Below are positions 1 through 9,590 of a DNA stretch of 64,000 nucleotides, one piece after another (position 1 is the first letter of the stretch; each line of letters opens with the position of its first letter). Origin of the DNA: an uncultured Sulfolobales archaeon (lineage in GTDB: Archaea > Thermoproteota > Thermoprotei_A > Sulfolobales > NBVN01); contig CALEDH010000003.1 of the NCBI GenBank assembly GCA_937949785.1, positions 1 to 64,000 on the forward strand, given 5' to 3'. The position numbers were made by a program, and so were the translations under genes. Below the pieces are notes generated by a model. The model saw nothing but the letters and a program-made list of their open reading frames with translations, made no database searches and was not told the DNA's origin.

Positions 1-111
1 GTTTAGATGGATGTTGTCGGTGAGTTTTAACCTGTTCACAGCGGATTGTGTTCGATGATATTATGTTTTACCGGCGGGCTATCTAATAAGGAGAGAGGTA
101 TTCACGGATAG

Positions 112-513
112 CTAAGCATTGTTAGTGGAGGAACGCTTAAATTTGACTATGTACGGCACGTAGCCATCTAGGGTTGTCGCCGACCTCCTGACAGTTGCCT
201 CAACCTCCATACCTATGTAGACTTCCTCAGGCTTTACGTTAGTTAGCTGAGTTAATACTCTACCGTTGTCTGTCTCAACAAGTGCTATTACTAATGGTAG
301 CATGTTTTCAAACCCCTCTATAGGTACGTTAATGACTGTATACGATACTACCTTACCGGAACTTCCTAAAGATATCCTACTAACATTTCTTGAGGAGCAC
401 TTAGGGCATGCAGCTTTAGGTGGGTATGAGGTGTATCCACAGTCCGAACATTTAATACCAACTAGGTTTAGGAGGATATCCTTTAACCTCCATATTCTTT
501 GAAAGGACATCAC
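112..513 (-). CDS. DUF35 zinc-ribbon/OB-fold acyl-CoA scaffold protein, trio A
   Basis: A 133-residue protein with an N-terminal zinc ribbon (Cys-x2-Cys near residues 22-25 and Cys-x2-Cys near 36-39) followed by an OB-fold, the arrangement of the DUF35 family. In archaea DUF35 proteins bridge HMG-CoA synthase and acetoacetyl-CoA thiolase so that acetoacetyl-CoA is channelled between them at the start of the mevalonate pathway. It is the last gene of a three-gene minus-strand unit, 2 bases after the thiolase stop. All four zinc cysteines are present, so the scaffold looks intact even though the synthase-like gene of this trio is degenerate. A second copy lies at 28203-28610. Confidence 0.9.
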   Translation of the reverse strand: MMSFQRIWRLKDILLNLVGIKCSDCGYTSYPPKAACPKCSSRNVSRISLGSSGKVVSYTVINVPIEGFENMLPLVIALVETDNGRVLTQLTNVKPEEVYIGMEVEATVRRSATTLDGYVPYIVKFKRSSTNNA

Positions 514-515
514 TA

Positions 516-1676
516 CTACCTCCTTAAGATAATAGTGGTTATGTTGGAACCCACACCACCGATGTTCTGGGTTAAACCTACCTCACCGCTGACTTTAATT
601 CCTGGGAAATCCCCCCTTAACTGCATGGAAACCTCGCATACCTGGTAGACCCCAGTAGCTCCTACTGGGTGGCCTCTGGATTTCAAACCTCCTGAAGTAT
701 TTATAGATGGTTTATCGCCAGGTCTAAACTTACCTTCAACAACTAACTTAGCTCCCTTACCTTTAGGGGCGAACCCTACGTCCTCAAGCGTTATAACACC
801 ATTTATGGAATACGCGTCGTGGAGTTCCGCCACATCAACATCTTTAGGGGATAGTCCAGCCATCTTAAACGCTCTCTCTGATGATAGTCTTGATGCTAAG
901 AATGAATCTAACTCAAACCTAGATGATATGTCAGTACTATCCAACGCGTTACCGATCCCAGCAATTAGGACCGGTGTGTCACTATACTCCCTAGCAACTT
1001 CATCGGAAGCTAATATGAGGGCTGCAGCCCCATCACTCATCGGACATGAATCAAGTAGTCGTATAGGGTCAGCTATTATAGGTGATTTAACCACATCATC
1101 GTGAGTTATCCTCATCTTCAGATGTGCGTGGGGATTGTGATATCCGTTCTCATGCATTAATATGGGCCATGCAGACATCTCCTCCCGCCTCACATCATAC
1201 TTATTCATGTAGTACCTCATAACCAACGCGTTAAGCCCTGAGAAACTAATTCCGTAAGGTATTTCGAAGTCGGCGTCAGCTGCGTAAGCAAGTCCACGTG
1301 CTACTTCAGGGGTAGACCTCTCACTTAATTTCTCAACCCCCACCACGGCTACAACATCAGCCAGCCCGGAAGACACTAACGAGTACCCAGCAATTAATGC
1401 TGCCCCACCGGAACCACAGGCAGCCTCTACCTTAAACCCTGAAATACCTCTTAAGCCGCAGTAATCTGCTATAAGTGATGCTAGGTTCTCCTGCTCTACC
1501 TGACTGCTCAACATATTGCTCACCAATATAAATGATGGTACAGCGTTGCCGGCATCGTCTATAGCCTTAAACAGCGCTTCACCTGCTAAGTCTCTTAAAG
1601 AACGTTCATAGAACCTACCAACGTTACTCATACCTAAGCCAACTACGAATACGTGCCTGAACAGAATAACCACCAA
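516..1676 (-). CDS. Acetyl-CoA acetyltransferase-like thiolase (SCP2 type), trio A, catalytic Cys present
   Basis: A 386-residue SCP2-type thiolase of the archaeal acetoacetyl-CoA thiolase family. The nucleophilic cysteine is at residue 87 in the segment VEAACGSGG. The HDAYS motif and the C-terminal GHPVGATG motif with its catalytic histidine are also present, so the enzyme should condense two acetyl-CoA to acetoacetyl-CoA or do a related reaction. It lies between an HMG-CoA synthase-like gene (stop 2 bases upstream) and a DUF35 gene (2 bases downstream), which is the usual archaeal order. The paralogue at 27064-28203 lacks this cysteine. The start could instead be Met16, because the first 15 residues are not strongly family-like. 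Confidence 0.9.
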   Translation of the reverse strand: MVVILFRHVFVVGLGMSNVGRFYERSLRDLAGEALFKAIDDAGNAVPSFILVSNMLSSQVEQENLASLIADYCGLRGISGFKVEAACGSGGAALIAGYSLVSSGLADVVAVVGVEKLSERSTPEVARGLAYAADADFEIPYGISFSGLNALVMRYYMNKYDVRREEMSAWPILMHENGYHNPHAHLKMRITHDDVVKSPIIADPIRLLDSCPMSDGAAALILASDEVAREYSDTPVLIAGIGNALDSTDISSRFELDSFLASRLSSERAFKMAGLSPKDVDVAELHDAYSINGVITLEDVGFAPKGKGAKLVVEGKFRPGDKPSINTSGGLKSRGHPVGATGVYQVCEVSMQLRGDFPGIKVSGEVGLTQNIGGVGSNITTIILRR

Positions 1677-1678
1677 AT

Positions 1679-2542
1679 CTACTGCAGTATAATTGCCGGG
1701 ATACTGCTTAAGAATTTGTCTAGGTAATTAACGCATCCACGTATTGGCTGCAAGTTTTCATTAACTCTCAGAACTGAGGAAGTCACGCTATTGAAGCTTT
1801 CATCTAAGTCTAACAGTAATACGTAGTCACCTACAGATGAAAGCTCGAAGGCCCTAATCAACGCAAGCAGTGTATGTGAGGTGTTGAAGTAACCTACAGC
1901 ACTAATATACCTAGACGGTTCTAAAGTTGTATCAGCAATGCCTGCAGATCTTAAAACCTTAGAACAGTACCTTAAGTCCTTCATATTCGTAGCCACATAC
2001 TTTACCTCCCGCGGCTTAATCCCTACCCCCTCTAATAACTCTCTTAAGAACTTGGATAACATGTTAAGATATAAGTCAGCGTGGAACTCATTCCTAGCAT
2101 TCTTACTGGGTAGTAGTGGTGGTGAGTTAATTAGTGAATTACTTGAAAGCACTTCTACGTAACCTTTAGACTTACTAAAAACCATTGAAACCGATGCAGC
2201 CGCATTAATAGAATCGGAGGAGACTGCTAGGATATCACCCTCGCTAACCATCTCCTTAACCAGACCTACTAAATGGTATAAATCACTTATATCGTATTTC
2301 TTAATGCCGTTCAGCTTAAGTAGATCAGCTAATAATGCAGACTTAATGCCAATAGTTCTATCGCTTGATAAGTAAATTAGCGTTTTAATACTGCCATGAT
2401 AGCTACTTTTTAACATCCTACATGATTCATAACTCATCGTTACTAGGTCTTCATCAGGACCTAACACTGGAATTAAAGTCCCACCGTTTCCCTTACGGTA
2501 CCTTGGTATGTAAGCACACCATGCTAATATATAGAATCCCAT
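1679..2542 (-). CDS. Degenerate HMG-CoA synthase-like protein, trio A, no catalytic residues
   Basis: A 287-residue protein whose start (a WCAYIPRYR segment) and position before a thiolase and a DUF35 gene mark it as a member of the archaeal HMG-CoA synthase family, normally about 350 residues. Aligned by eye to the intact paralogue at 26001-27062, the catalytic Cys becomes Val, the catalytic His becomes Asn, and the active-site Glu becomes Asp or Ser. About 60 residues of the middle region are missing or replaced. The reading frame is fully open, so this is a diverged protein rather than an obvious pseudogene. It probably cannot make HMG-CoA. A structural role in a thiolase/DUF35 complex is inference. 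Confidence 0.75.
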   Translation of the reverse strand: MGFYILAWCAYIPRYRKGNGGTLIPVLGPDEDLVTMSYESCRMLKSSYHGSIKTLIYLSSDRTIGIKSALLADLLKLNGIKKYDISDLYHLVGLVKEMVSEGDILAVSSDSINAAASVSMVFSKSKGYVEVLSSNSLINSPPLLPSKNARNEFHADLYLNMLSKFLRELLEGVGIKPREVKYVATNMKDLRYCSKVLRSAGIADTTLEPSRYISAVGYFNTSHTLLALIRAFELSSVGDYVLLLDLDESFNSVTSSVLRVNENLQPIRGCVNYLDKFLSSIPAIILQ

Positions 2543-2640
2543 AATCGCTCTCTTATAATATTTAATAGTGGGGTTTTTATTACTTTCGTCAGAAGACTAC
2601 GAATGTGTTAGACATTAATCTAATATCATAGCATAGTATT

Positions 2641-2648
2641 ATTTAAAT
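2641..2648 (+). promoter_or_regulatory. TATA box of the subtilase gene
   Basis: The sequence ATTTAAAT is centred about 23 bases before the ATG at 2668. That spacing fits an archaeal TATA box for a leaderless transcript, and no Shine-Dalgarno sequence precedes the ATG. It supports the chosen start. Confidence 0.55.
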
Positions 2649-2667
2649 ACTAATACCATAAGTTTTT

Positions 2668-5067
2668 ATGGTGAATACAATATATAAAAGCGTTTTACTA
2701 CTTATAATTATCGCTATATCCCCTATTACGATACTATCAGAAAAATCTGCAGCTGAGTGGATGGCTAGTAGTAAAATCGATGAAGAAGTAAAACGTAATG
2801 TGCTAATAAGCGGTTTTAGTGAGTTCTTAGTGATTAGCAATGATTTGAATAGTACCTACGAAGTTATCGGGCCGAACGCTATTAGGGTGTTTAAAGAGTT
2901 TGAGATGATATTAGCTATAGGTGATTTAAACCTTATCGGTAAGTTAGTTAAAGAACACTCAGTTGTTAAGATAGTTCCTAATTTTAAAGTTAGGACTCAA
3001 ATAAGCGGTGATTTCAGGGTCTTCAACTTAGGGAATGATGAATTAAAAGAAGGTCTATACAGTTGGGGTAGGTCTAGGGTGGGTGCGAGAGTTGTTAGTG
3101 AGCTATATAATTTAAGCGGTTCTGATATCGTAGTAGCAATATTAGATACTGGTATTTCATTAGATCATGATGAGTTGAGAGAGAAGTTAGTCACGATTAA
3201 TCCACTGGATGATAAGTACCCAGGTGGTTGGATAGAATTCGACCGAAAGGGGATGCCTATATGTTCCGTACCTAGAGATACCCACTTCCACGGCACGTGG
3301 GTTAGTTCTATAGTGGCAGGTGAGTTTATAGGTATAGCTCCTAATGTAAGGCTTATGCATGGACTAATACTCCACGGCGGTGAAGGAACTGCTGCCCAAT
3401 TACTTGCTGGCCTTGAATGGGTGCTCAACCCTTACACATGCGTCGGGGTTAGGACCTCAGTAAAACCAAATATAGTTTCATTAAGCTTAGGTATTTCAGG
3501 TAATTACAGTGATATCTTCTTAAAACCGATATCTAGGTTGATAGAAGAAAACATCATTGTAGTGGCTTCAATAGGCAATGATGGTCCGGGAACTACTTCA
3601 AACCCGGGTAATATATGGGGTGTTATAGGTGTTGGCGCCTTAAATAGAAATGATGAAATAGCTGACTTTAGCTCAAGTGAAGTAGTTGAGTGGCCATCAC
3701 CGCCTGGTGAGTGGCCATTTAAAGGTAGCTATCCTAAGAACTACGTTAAGCCCGATTTCATATCCCCTGGAGTGATGATACTTGGCGCATATGTAATTAA
3801 TGGTTATTACCTAATAGCGTCAGGTACTAGTGCATCAGCCCCGATAGTTACCGGGGTCATAGCACTGGTTTTAGAAGCCCTTAAAACTACTGGTAAGGGG
3901 TTCACAGTCAGTGAGGTTTACGACATAATCAACGCTACTTCCGAGAAGTCATGTAATGTAGGCAGATGTGGGTGGGGAGTAGTTAACGCCATTAAAGCAG
4001 CTTCTTACGCATTAGGTAGGAGTTTGAGGGAGGTTAACGTAAGCGTTAGTCCTAAGGAGGTTGAGGTCTTTGATAATGTGACGTTAACATCTCAGTATAA
4101 AGTCACCTTCTTCATAGATGACCTAAGACTTTCTTCTGGAAATATGTTGGTAGTTAGTATCCCAATCCTCGATATGGGTTATCACTTTATCCACGCAGTT
4201 GATGAAGAGGTATATGGGTATGCGAAAATCTTCGTAAACCCCAGCATAATACTGGAGAATAAAACCTTAGTAAGAGGGGGATGTTTAGAATTAACAATAT
4301 TAGGATTTCCAGGAGCTTCAGAAGTTTTAATATATTTAAATGATAACTTACTTACTTATCAACCGTTGGGTTTGCTAGGGTGGAAGTCATTGAAATTACT
4401 GCTGCCATACCTAAACCCCGGTGTTTATAGCTTACTTGTGATGAGTGCAGATAAACAAGTAGTATTTAAGGAAGATATACATGTACGTAGGGATGAATCG
4501 AATGAAGAGGCATTCATACTACTGTCTCTAGCACCAACGTCTCAGTACGTTAATTCAGCAATACATGTATACGTAGTGTCTTTGATCAATAATACGGTTA
4601 GAGAACCGCGTAAGCTCTGGTACGAATTCTTAATAGGTGAGCCTACGACTACTTCAGGGATAATTAAGATAGTTGACGGGGTTTATTTCTTCTCGTTTAC
4701 TGCGGCTACACCTGGGGTCTACGTAGTCGTGTTTAATGGTGAGATAGAAGTTGGAGGTAGTTTAATTACTGCGGCAACAGCTGTAGTAACAAATTTAACG
4801 AGGCTGGGGATGGATATAGAGGCAGTAATTACTGATACCTTAGCTGAGGTAAGTAATATTTCATCTAAACTAGAACTTATAAGTACCAAACTATCTAATT
4901 TGAGCACTGACCTACACACTATAAATACGTCATACAGTGAGTTACGTAGTTATGTTCATACCATATTAAGCGAAGTGCTATATTTGAAAGTCCTTATAGC
5001 TACAGCATTTTTAGCCATCATGGTTCTAAGCATTACCTACATAAAACACTTAAAAAGACCGCACTAA
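2668..5067 (+). CDS. Membrane-anchored subtilisin-like serine protease (S8)
   Basis: A 799-residue secreted protease. A hydrophobic signal segment spans about residues 8-23. The catalytic triad is visible: Asp160 in AILDTG, His208 in HFHGTW and Ser388 in SGTSASAP, with the oxyanion Asn304 in SIGNDGPG. After the catalytic domain come roughly 300 residues of beta-rich, Ig-like sequence. Residues about 715-770 form a hydrophilic stretch with heptad-like leucines and isoleucines, probably a coiled-coil stalk. A transmembrane helix at about 772-792 and a short basic tail end the protein. This is the layout of cell-surface proteases held on a stalk in the S-layer of crenarchaea. The mature enzyme should face outward. 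The next gene, a membrane protein, starts about 20 bases downstream. Confidence 0.9.
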   Translation: MVNTIYKSVLLLIIIAISPITILSEKSAAEWMASSKIDEEVKRNVLISGFSEFLVISNDLNSTYEVIGPNAIRVFKEFEMILAIGDLNLIGKLVKEHSVVKIVPNFKVRTQISGDFRVFNLGNDELKEGLYSWGRSRVGARVVSELYNLSGSDIVVAILDTGISLDHDELREKLVTINPLDDKYPGGWIEFDRKGMPICSVPRDTHFHGTWVSSIVAGEFIGIAPNVRLMHGLILHGGEGTAAQLLAGLEWVLNPYTCVGVRTSVKPNIVSLSLGISGNYSDIFLKPISRLIEENIIVVASIGNDGPGTTSNPGNIWGVIGVGALNRNDEIADFSSSEVVEWPSPPGEWPFKGSYPKNYVKPDFISPGVMILGAYVINGYYLIASGTSASAPIVTGVIALVLEALKTTGKGFTVSEVYDIINATSEKSCNVGRCGWGVVNAIKAASYALGRSLREVNVSVSPKEVEVFDNVTLTSQYKVTFFIDDLRLSSGNMLVVSIPILDMGYHFIHAVDEEVYGYAKIFVNPSIILENKTLVRGGCLELTILGFPGASEVLIYLNDNLLTYQPLGLLGWKSLKLLLPYLNPGVYSLLVMSADKQVVFKEDIHVRRDESNEEAFILLSLAPTSQYVNSAIHVYVVSLINNTVREPRKLWYEFLIGEPTTTSGIIKIVDGVYFFSFTAATPGVYVVVFNGEIEVGGSLITAATAVVTNLTRLGMDIEAVITDTLAEVSNISSKLELISTKLSNLSTDLHTINTSYSELRSYVHTILSEVLYLKVLIATAFLAIMVLSITYIKHLKRPH

Positions 5068-5090
5068 GTTTTAATATTAAATGGTTGAAA

Positions 5091-6101
5091 ATGAACGAGA
5101 AGTTGAAGATCACTGCGGTGACGGCCTTAGCGATCATGGCTGTAATCTACGCTGCCCTTTTTTACTTAGTGTTTAACTTAAGTTTAGGAGATGTAGTCCC
5201 GGTATTCGTTAATTCAGAACCAAGCTACTTAATACCCACTTTAAGCTCCCGGACAGCTGCGTTACTATTCCATTCTTTCTCATGGTACTTCATCCTTAAA
5301 GTTTTCCGTAAGAATTTACCACCAGTTAAGGTACTTGCAATTACGTTAACAGCAATATTCACAGAAATACTCATACCTATCGGCGGTATTACCGAGGTAG
5401 CTAAAGTCTTACTAACATCTCAGTTCCTAACGCTCTCACCTGAGGTTATTCTTTCAGCTCTTCTAATACATAGGATATTATTAGCACTGATTACCGCCTT
5501 AGTTATGGTAGTTACCATCAACGTCATTAAACCACCCCTAGATACCTTGTCAACAATCATAACACCTATTGCAGCGTTGCTTATATTAAACGTAGCAGCA
5601 CTCTTAATACCGTCTTCTCGGATGTTTGGGAAAACATTAGATAGATTGGCAAGCAGGTTTAACATATCGATGTATGATTTCTCAAGTAAGTATAAGGAGT
5701 CCTTGAAGAGATTACTCAGTGAAGGTAAGTTAGCATTGATACTTACCTCGCTTACGATATTATTAGAGAAAGTAGCTAACGGCATTTACGGAGTATATTT
5801 ATGTAGACTAATGTCATATAGTATAGACTTCTTTACATCGCTAGTAATTTTCGACTTTCTCTACATCGTTATGTGGTTATTACCGGTAGTAACTCCTGGA
5901 AATTTAGGAGTATTTGAAGCACTTCAAATAATGATATTTAAACTCCTAAATACGCCGCTTAGATTAGCTACTTTAATAGCATTAACAAGCAGAGCTATCA
6001 CCTTAATTACAGAAATACCGCTGATGATGTTATCCACCACACATCTCGGTATGCATGCTAGGCAGTTGATAAAGACAGTAATCAGTAAGAGAGAGTATTA
6101 A
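5091..6101 (+). CDS. Flippase-like integral membrane protein (UPF0104 / LPG synthase TM family)
   Basis: A protein of about 336 residues with roughly seven to eight hydrophobic helices. It carries a segment of the form PIGGITEVAK near residue 105 that resembles the conserved glycine-rich loop of the UPF0104 / YbhN family, proteins related to the membrane half of lysylphosphatidylglycerol synthase. Members are thought to move or modify lipid-linked substrates, but the archaeal ones are uncharacterised. The ATG at 5091 is preferred. A TTG two codons earlier is also possible. It follows the subtilase closely and may share its transcript. A link to surface anchoring or glycosylation is inference. 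Confidence 0.7.
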   Translation: MNEKLKITAVTALAIMAVIYAALFYLVFNLSLGDVVPVFVNSEPSYLIPTLSSRTAALLFHSFSWYFILKVFRKNLPPVKVLAITLTAIFTEILIPIGGITEVAKVLLTSQFLTLSPEVILSALLIHRILLALITALVMVVTINVIKPPLDTLSTIITPIAALLILNVAALLIPSSRMFGKTLDRLASRFNISMYDFSSKYKESLKRLLSEGKLALILTSLTILLEKVANGIYGVYLCRLMSYSIDFFTSLVIFDFLYIVMWLLPVVTPGNLGVFEALQIMIFKLLNTPLRLATLIALTSRAITLITEIPLMMLSTTHLGMHARQLIKTVISKREY

Positions 6102-6372
6102 CTGCTTCAACGGAAGTGAGTATGTTGGTGAGAACAGTTTTCCGTGGTTCCTAGATATTTAACCTCTACATCCTTTCCTCGCTTTAATTGTTCAGCTTAG
6201 ATGCGCTGTCTACGGAAGCATTCATAGCTGAGGTTGATGGATAGCTAAAACTGCTCAACAACAGCATGTAAAAATAGTGCTTCGAATTAGACGTTCATAT
6301 TCCTAAGCTTCCTCTAATATTAGTTAATAATAACTCTTAGAAATCTTTATTATAAAAAAGGTTTTAATTTAA

Positions 6373-6846
6373 TTACCTCCACCTATATATCTCTTTAAGA
6401 TTGTTAGGCCATGGCGCTAACGTATACTTCTTAACCCACTCCTCATCAATCTTAACACTCTTTAATATTCTAACTATGCTATCTATTACATCACTGCTGA
6501 TCCTACCTTCAACCACTGCCGGACAATCCATATCAAGATATAAAACCTTCTCATCAGTGTTGAAGTCGTAGTATAGGAGTACAGGCCATACTCTGCAATC
6601 GAATGGGCGGCGTTCATAGTTTAAACATAGTCCTTCAGGGCTTAGGAAGGGGCATGAATTCCCACTATACGTTCCTAAACACCTTACAGGGCCTAAAGGA
6701 GTTTCCATGGTAAAGCACTTATCTAGGTATTCTTCTTCCTCCTCCGGAAGGAGGACTGCGTAAAATCTCCGACAACAATTTACGTGGCAGTTCTTACAGA
6801 TATTCCCAAAGTCTATAAACTTGAAGTACTCAGCTAGCCTGTTCAA
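6373..6846 (-). CDS. YkgJ-family cysteine cluster protein (UPF0153)
   Basis: A 157-residue protein with the spaced cysteines of the YkgJ/UPF0153 family: CKNCHVNCC near residues 17-25, then single cysteines in the RCLG, SCPF, LCLNYE and DCRVWP segments. The pattern ending in R-P-x-x-C-R is diagnostic of the family and is thought to bind zinc or an Fe-S cluster. No enzymatic role is established. It stands alone, with its start about 108 bases from the divergent tRNA-binding-domain gene. Confidence 0.85.
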   Translation of the reverse strand: MNRLAEYFKFIDFGNICKNCHVNCCRRFYAVLLPEEEEEYLDKCFTMETPLGPVRCLGTYSGNSCPFLSPEGLCLNYERRPFDCRVWPVLLYYDFNTDEKVLYLDMDCPAVVEGRISSDVIDSIVRILKSVKIDEEWVKKYTLAPWPNNLKEIYRWR

Positions 6847-6954
6847 GTAGGTACCTGCCTTAATTTACTTTTAATTAGTTATTTAAAAGTTTAACTAATT
6901 ATACTGCGAAAGCGTTATTAGATTCCGTGAAAATCTTTTTAGAGGTCGTATCGT

Positions 6955-7287
6955 ATGGATTTAATAGATATCAATGAGTTTTCGAAGGTAGACCTACGTG
7001 TAGGTTTTGTAAGGCATGCTGAGCACGTACCGGGTTCTAAGAAATTAATTAAAATCATCGTTGATGTTGGGGGTGAGGATAGGCAAATATTAGCTGGTTT
7101 AGCTGAGTTCTACGACCCTAAGGAACTTATTGGTAAGTACGTTATTGTGGTAGTTAATTTAAAGCCTAGAAGGATGATGGGTCTTGAATCACAGGGAATG
7201 ATATTAGCCGCTGGCTGCGGTCCTGATGAAGTTCCTGTAATACTTACAACGCTGAAACCTGTAAGACCTGGAACTAAAATTTGCTGA
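6955..7287 (+). CDS. tRNA-binding OB-fold domain protein (MetG C-terminal / CsaA-like)
   Basis: A 110-residue free-standing EMAP/Trbp111-type tRNA-binding domain. The segment VDLRVGFV near residue 11 and the SQGMILAAG segment near residue 82 are the usual landmarks. Homologues occur as a separate beta subunit of methionyl-tRNA synthetase or as the chaperone-like CsaA, and the sequence alone does not decide between them. A GAGGT sequence about 8 bases before the ATG is a good ribosome-binding site. The stop codon is immediately next to the stop of the convergent nadE gene. Confidence 0.85.
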   Translation: MDLIDINEFSKVDLRVGFVRHAEHVPGSKKLIKIIVDVGGEDRQILAGLAEFYDPKELIGKYVIVVVNLKPRRMMGLESQGMILAAGCGPDEVPVILTTLKPVRPGTKIC

Positions 7288-8103
7288 TTAGTAAGTTGGT
7301 TTCGGTGGGAGAGGTAATCCACATCTCTTATGCTCAGTATTCATCATACGTTTAACTAAGTTATTAATAACGTCTAACGGAATGTTAGTTATTTTAGAGG
7401 TTTTCTCAGGAGAGAGCCTTAAATCCACTAAGTGGTAGAGCGCCTTATCTATTAAGTCGTACTCCACTCCTAACTCATCTATTGCTTTATGACCAGCCCA
7501 TAGTCCAGGACTACTCTGCTTCCAGGCTATGCCTTCAGGAATCCCTAAATACCCTGCCAGAACCCTGACCTGAGTTTTATATAGATTTATTATAGGGTAT
7601 ATATCTGCTGCACCATCACCCCATTTAGTGAAGAAACCCAGCAAGTACTCACTACGATTACTAGTACCTAACACCAGTAAGTTATGTAGGTTAGCAAAGT
7701 AGTAGAGAAGTACCATCCTACTCCTAGCCTTAATATTCCCCTTAGCTAGCTTAGGAGCTGATTCGTAGGATGTCCCCGCAGACCTGAGGAACTCGCTGAC
7801 AATATATGTTATATCGATATGTCTGACGTCCCTCAACCCTAGCAACTCACATACGAGAAAAGCGTCCCTAACATCGTTTAAACTACTCTCCTTATCAGGC
7901 AGTATTAAGGTATGAACCCTTTCAGGACCTAAAGCCCTAACAGCTAAGGCGGCAACGACAGCTGAGTCCACACCACCACTCACACCTAATATAGCCCCCT
8001 CAACACCGGAGTTACCTACGTGGGTACGTATGTAATTAACTAGTTCTTCAGCTGTTTTTTGGGGGTTAATACTTAGGTACGGTGGAACTTCATATTTCCA
8101 CAC
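7288..8103 (-). CDS. nadE: NH3-dependent NAD+ synthase
   Basis: A 271-residue enzyme of the N-type ATP pyrophosphatase family that amidates nicotinate adenine dinucleotide to NAD+ using ammonia. The PP-loop SGGVDS is at residues 42-47, and the downstream segments GTSNRSEYLLGFFTKWGD and KTQVR match NadE. No glutaminase domain is present, so free ammonia is the expected nitrogen donor. The neighbouring glutamine synthetase also uses ammonia. The start is a GTG, and the alternative ATG a few bases upstream is out of frame. Confidence 0.95.
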   Translation of the reverse strand: MWKYEVPPYLSINPQKTAEELVNYIRTHVGNSGVEGAILGVSGGVDSAVVAALAVRALGPERVHTLILPDKESSLNDVRDAFLVCELLGLRDVRHIDITYIVSEFLRSAGTSYESAPKLAKGNIKARSRMVLLYYFANLHNLLVLGTSNRSEYLLGFFTKWGDGAADIYPIINLYKTQVRVLAGYLGIPEGIAWKQSSPGLWAGHKAIDELGVEYDLIDKALYHLVDLRLSPEKTSKITNIPLDVINNLVKRMMNTEHKRCGLPLPPKPTY

Positions 8104-8144
8104 CGGTATACACCATTAAAAGATTAAGTGTGAATACTATTATA

Positions 8145-9590
8145 TTACACATCAAGGTACATGTAAAATTCCATAGGTGTTGGATATGAGTAAGACTTTA
8201 TACATTCACCCCGCTTCAACTCTATATATGTTTCTATTAGCTCTTTTGAAAATACGTACTTTAAGAACTCATTATCCGATTCGAGTTCGTCGATTGCCTC
8301 CCACAAAGTTCTTGGTAGGGCCTTAATACCTAAAGACCTCCTCCTATCATTGGCCATATGGTATACGTTCTCGTCAACGGGGTCCCCCGGATCTACTTTC
8401 TTCTTAATACCGTCTAAACCTGCAGCTATTATGGCGGATATCGCTAAGTATGGATTTGATGAAGGGTCTGGAGGACGGTACTCGATCCTCTTACCGTTAA
8501 AATCTCCTCTGTGGTAGAGTGGGACTCTAACCGCTGCACTTCTATTAGACCTACTCCATACCAAGTATATCGGGGCCTCATAACCCGGTACTAACCTCTT
8601 ATAACTGTTGGTGGTCGGTGCTACTATAGCTGCTAATGCCCTGGAATGTTCTAATAACCCACCGACGAAGTACCTACCAATTTGACTTAGCTCAGCGTAA
8701 CTGTCACTAGGGTCGTAGAAGATGTTAACATCATCCCTCCACAGGCTCTGATGTATATGCATTCCAGAACCACTATCGCCGTAGAGCGGTTTAGGCATGA
8801 AGGTAGCTAGGACCCCGTGCTTAGCTGCTACATTCTTAACGACATACTTTAATGTCTGAACGTTATCTGCTACGTCCGAAGGAGTGCCATACTTAAAGTC
8901 TACTTCAACCTGACCTGAAGACGCTGTTTCATGGTGGTGTGCCTCTATGCGGATGTCAAAATACTTGATTAGTATTTCAGCAGCTTCCTCCCTCACATTT
9001 AACGTCTTATCTACTGGCTCAGTTACGTGATAACTATCTCCTAACCTAGTGAAGTAACCTGATCCATAGCTCCAAGGCGACTCGCTTGAGTATATCTTAT
9101 AACTCGAACCTGCATACGGTGTTAGAACATCTACCTCAACCTTATCGAATATGAAGAACTCTAACTCACAACCAACGTAAATCTTAAGTCCCTCATTACT
9201 TAGAAGTTCTTCTACCCTCTCAGAAGCATATCTAGGATCCTTAGTAAGTCTACCCCTACCAAACCCAGCATATATCTTAGAGAGAAATCTAGCTGCAGAC
9301 TTCCTCCAAGGTATCCTCCTAAAAGTACCGATTATCGGCACCAGGATTACATCGCTATCAAAAATCTGTGAAAAACCCTTAACACTACTACCATCTAATT
9401 TTCCAAACCCCATTTCCAACGACTTCTCATCTAAATCACTAGCAGATAATGTAACGTGGTGAAAACCACCTAGTAGGTCAGTGAATTGTAGGTCGATCCA
9501 GCCGATCTCCTCCCTCTGCACACGTTCTAAGACATCTCTAATACTAGCATGCAGTACATTGTTCCAAAGCTTATCATCACCTTCAACCAT
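8145..9590 (-). CDS. glnA: Glutamine synthetase, type I
   Basis: A 481-residue enzyme that makes glutamine from glutamate, ammonia and ATP. Metal-binding glutamates are seen in CELEFF (residues 141-146) and in the HHHE segment near 218-221. The GSGMHIHQS motif is at about 274-282, the substrate loop NSYKR at about 328, and EYRPPDPSSNPY at about 370-381. Length and motifs fit the archaeal GlnA family. It is expressed on its own or with nadE, which starts 41 bases downstream of its stop on the same strand. Confidence 0.95.
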   Translation of the reverse strand: MVEGDDKLWNNVLHASIRDVLERVQREEIGWIDLQFTDLLGGFHHVTLSASDLDEKSLEMGFGKLDGSSVKGFSQIFDSDVILVPIIGTFRRIPWRKSAARFLSKIYAGFGRGRLTKDPRYASERVEELLSNEGLKIYVGCELEFFIFDKVEVDVLTPYAGSSYKIYSSESPWSYGSGYFTRLGDSYHVTEPVDKTLNVREEAAEILIKYFDIRIEAHHHETASSGQVEVDFKYGTPSDVADNVQTLKYVVKNVAAKHGVLATFMPKPLYGDSGSGMHIHQSLWRDDVNIFYDPSDSYAELSQIGRYFVGGLLEHSRALAAIVAPTTNSYKRLVPGYEAPIYLVWSRSNRSAAVRVPLYHRGDFNGKRIEYRPPDPSSNPYLAISAIIAAGLDGIKKKVDPGDPVDENVYHMANDRRRSLGIKALPRTLWEAIDELESDNEFLKYVFSKELIETYIELKRGECIKSYSYPTPMEFYMYLDV

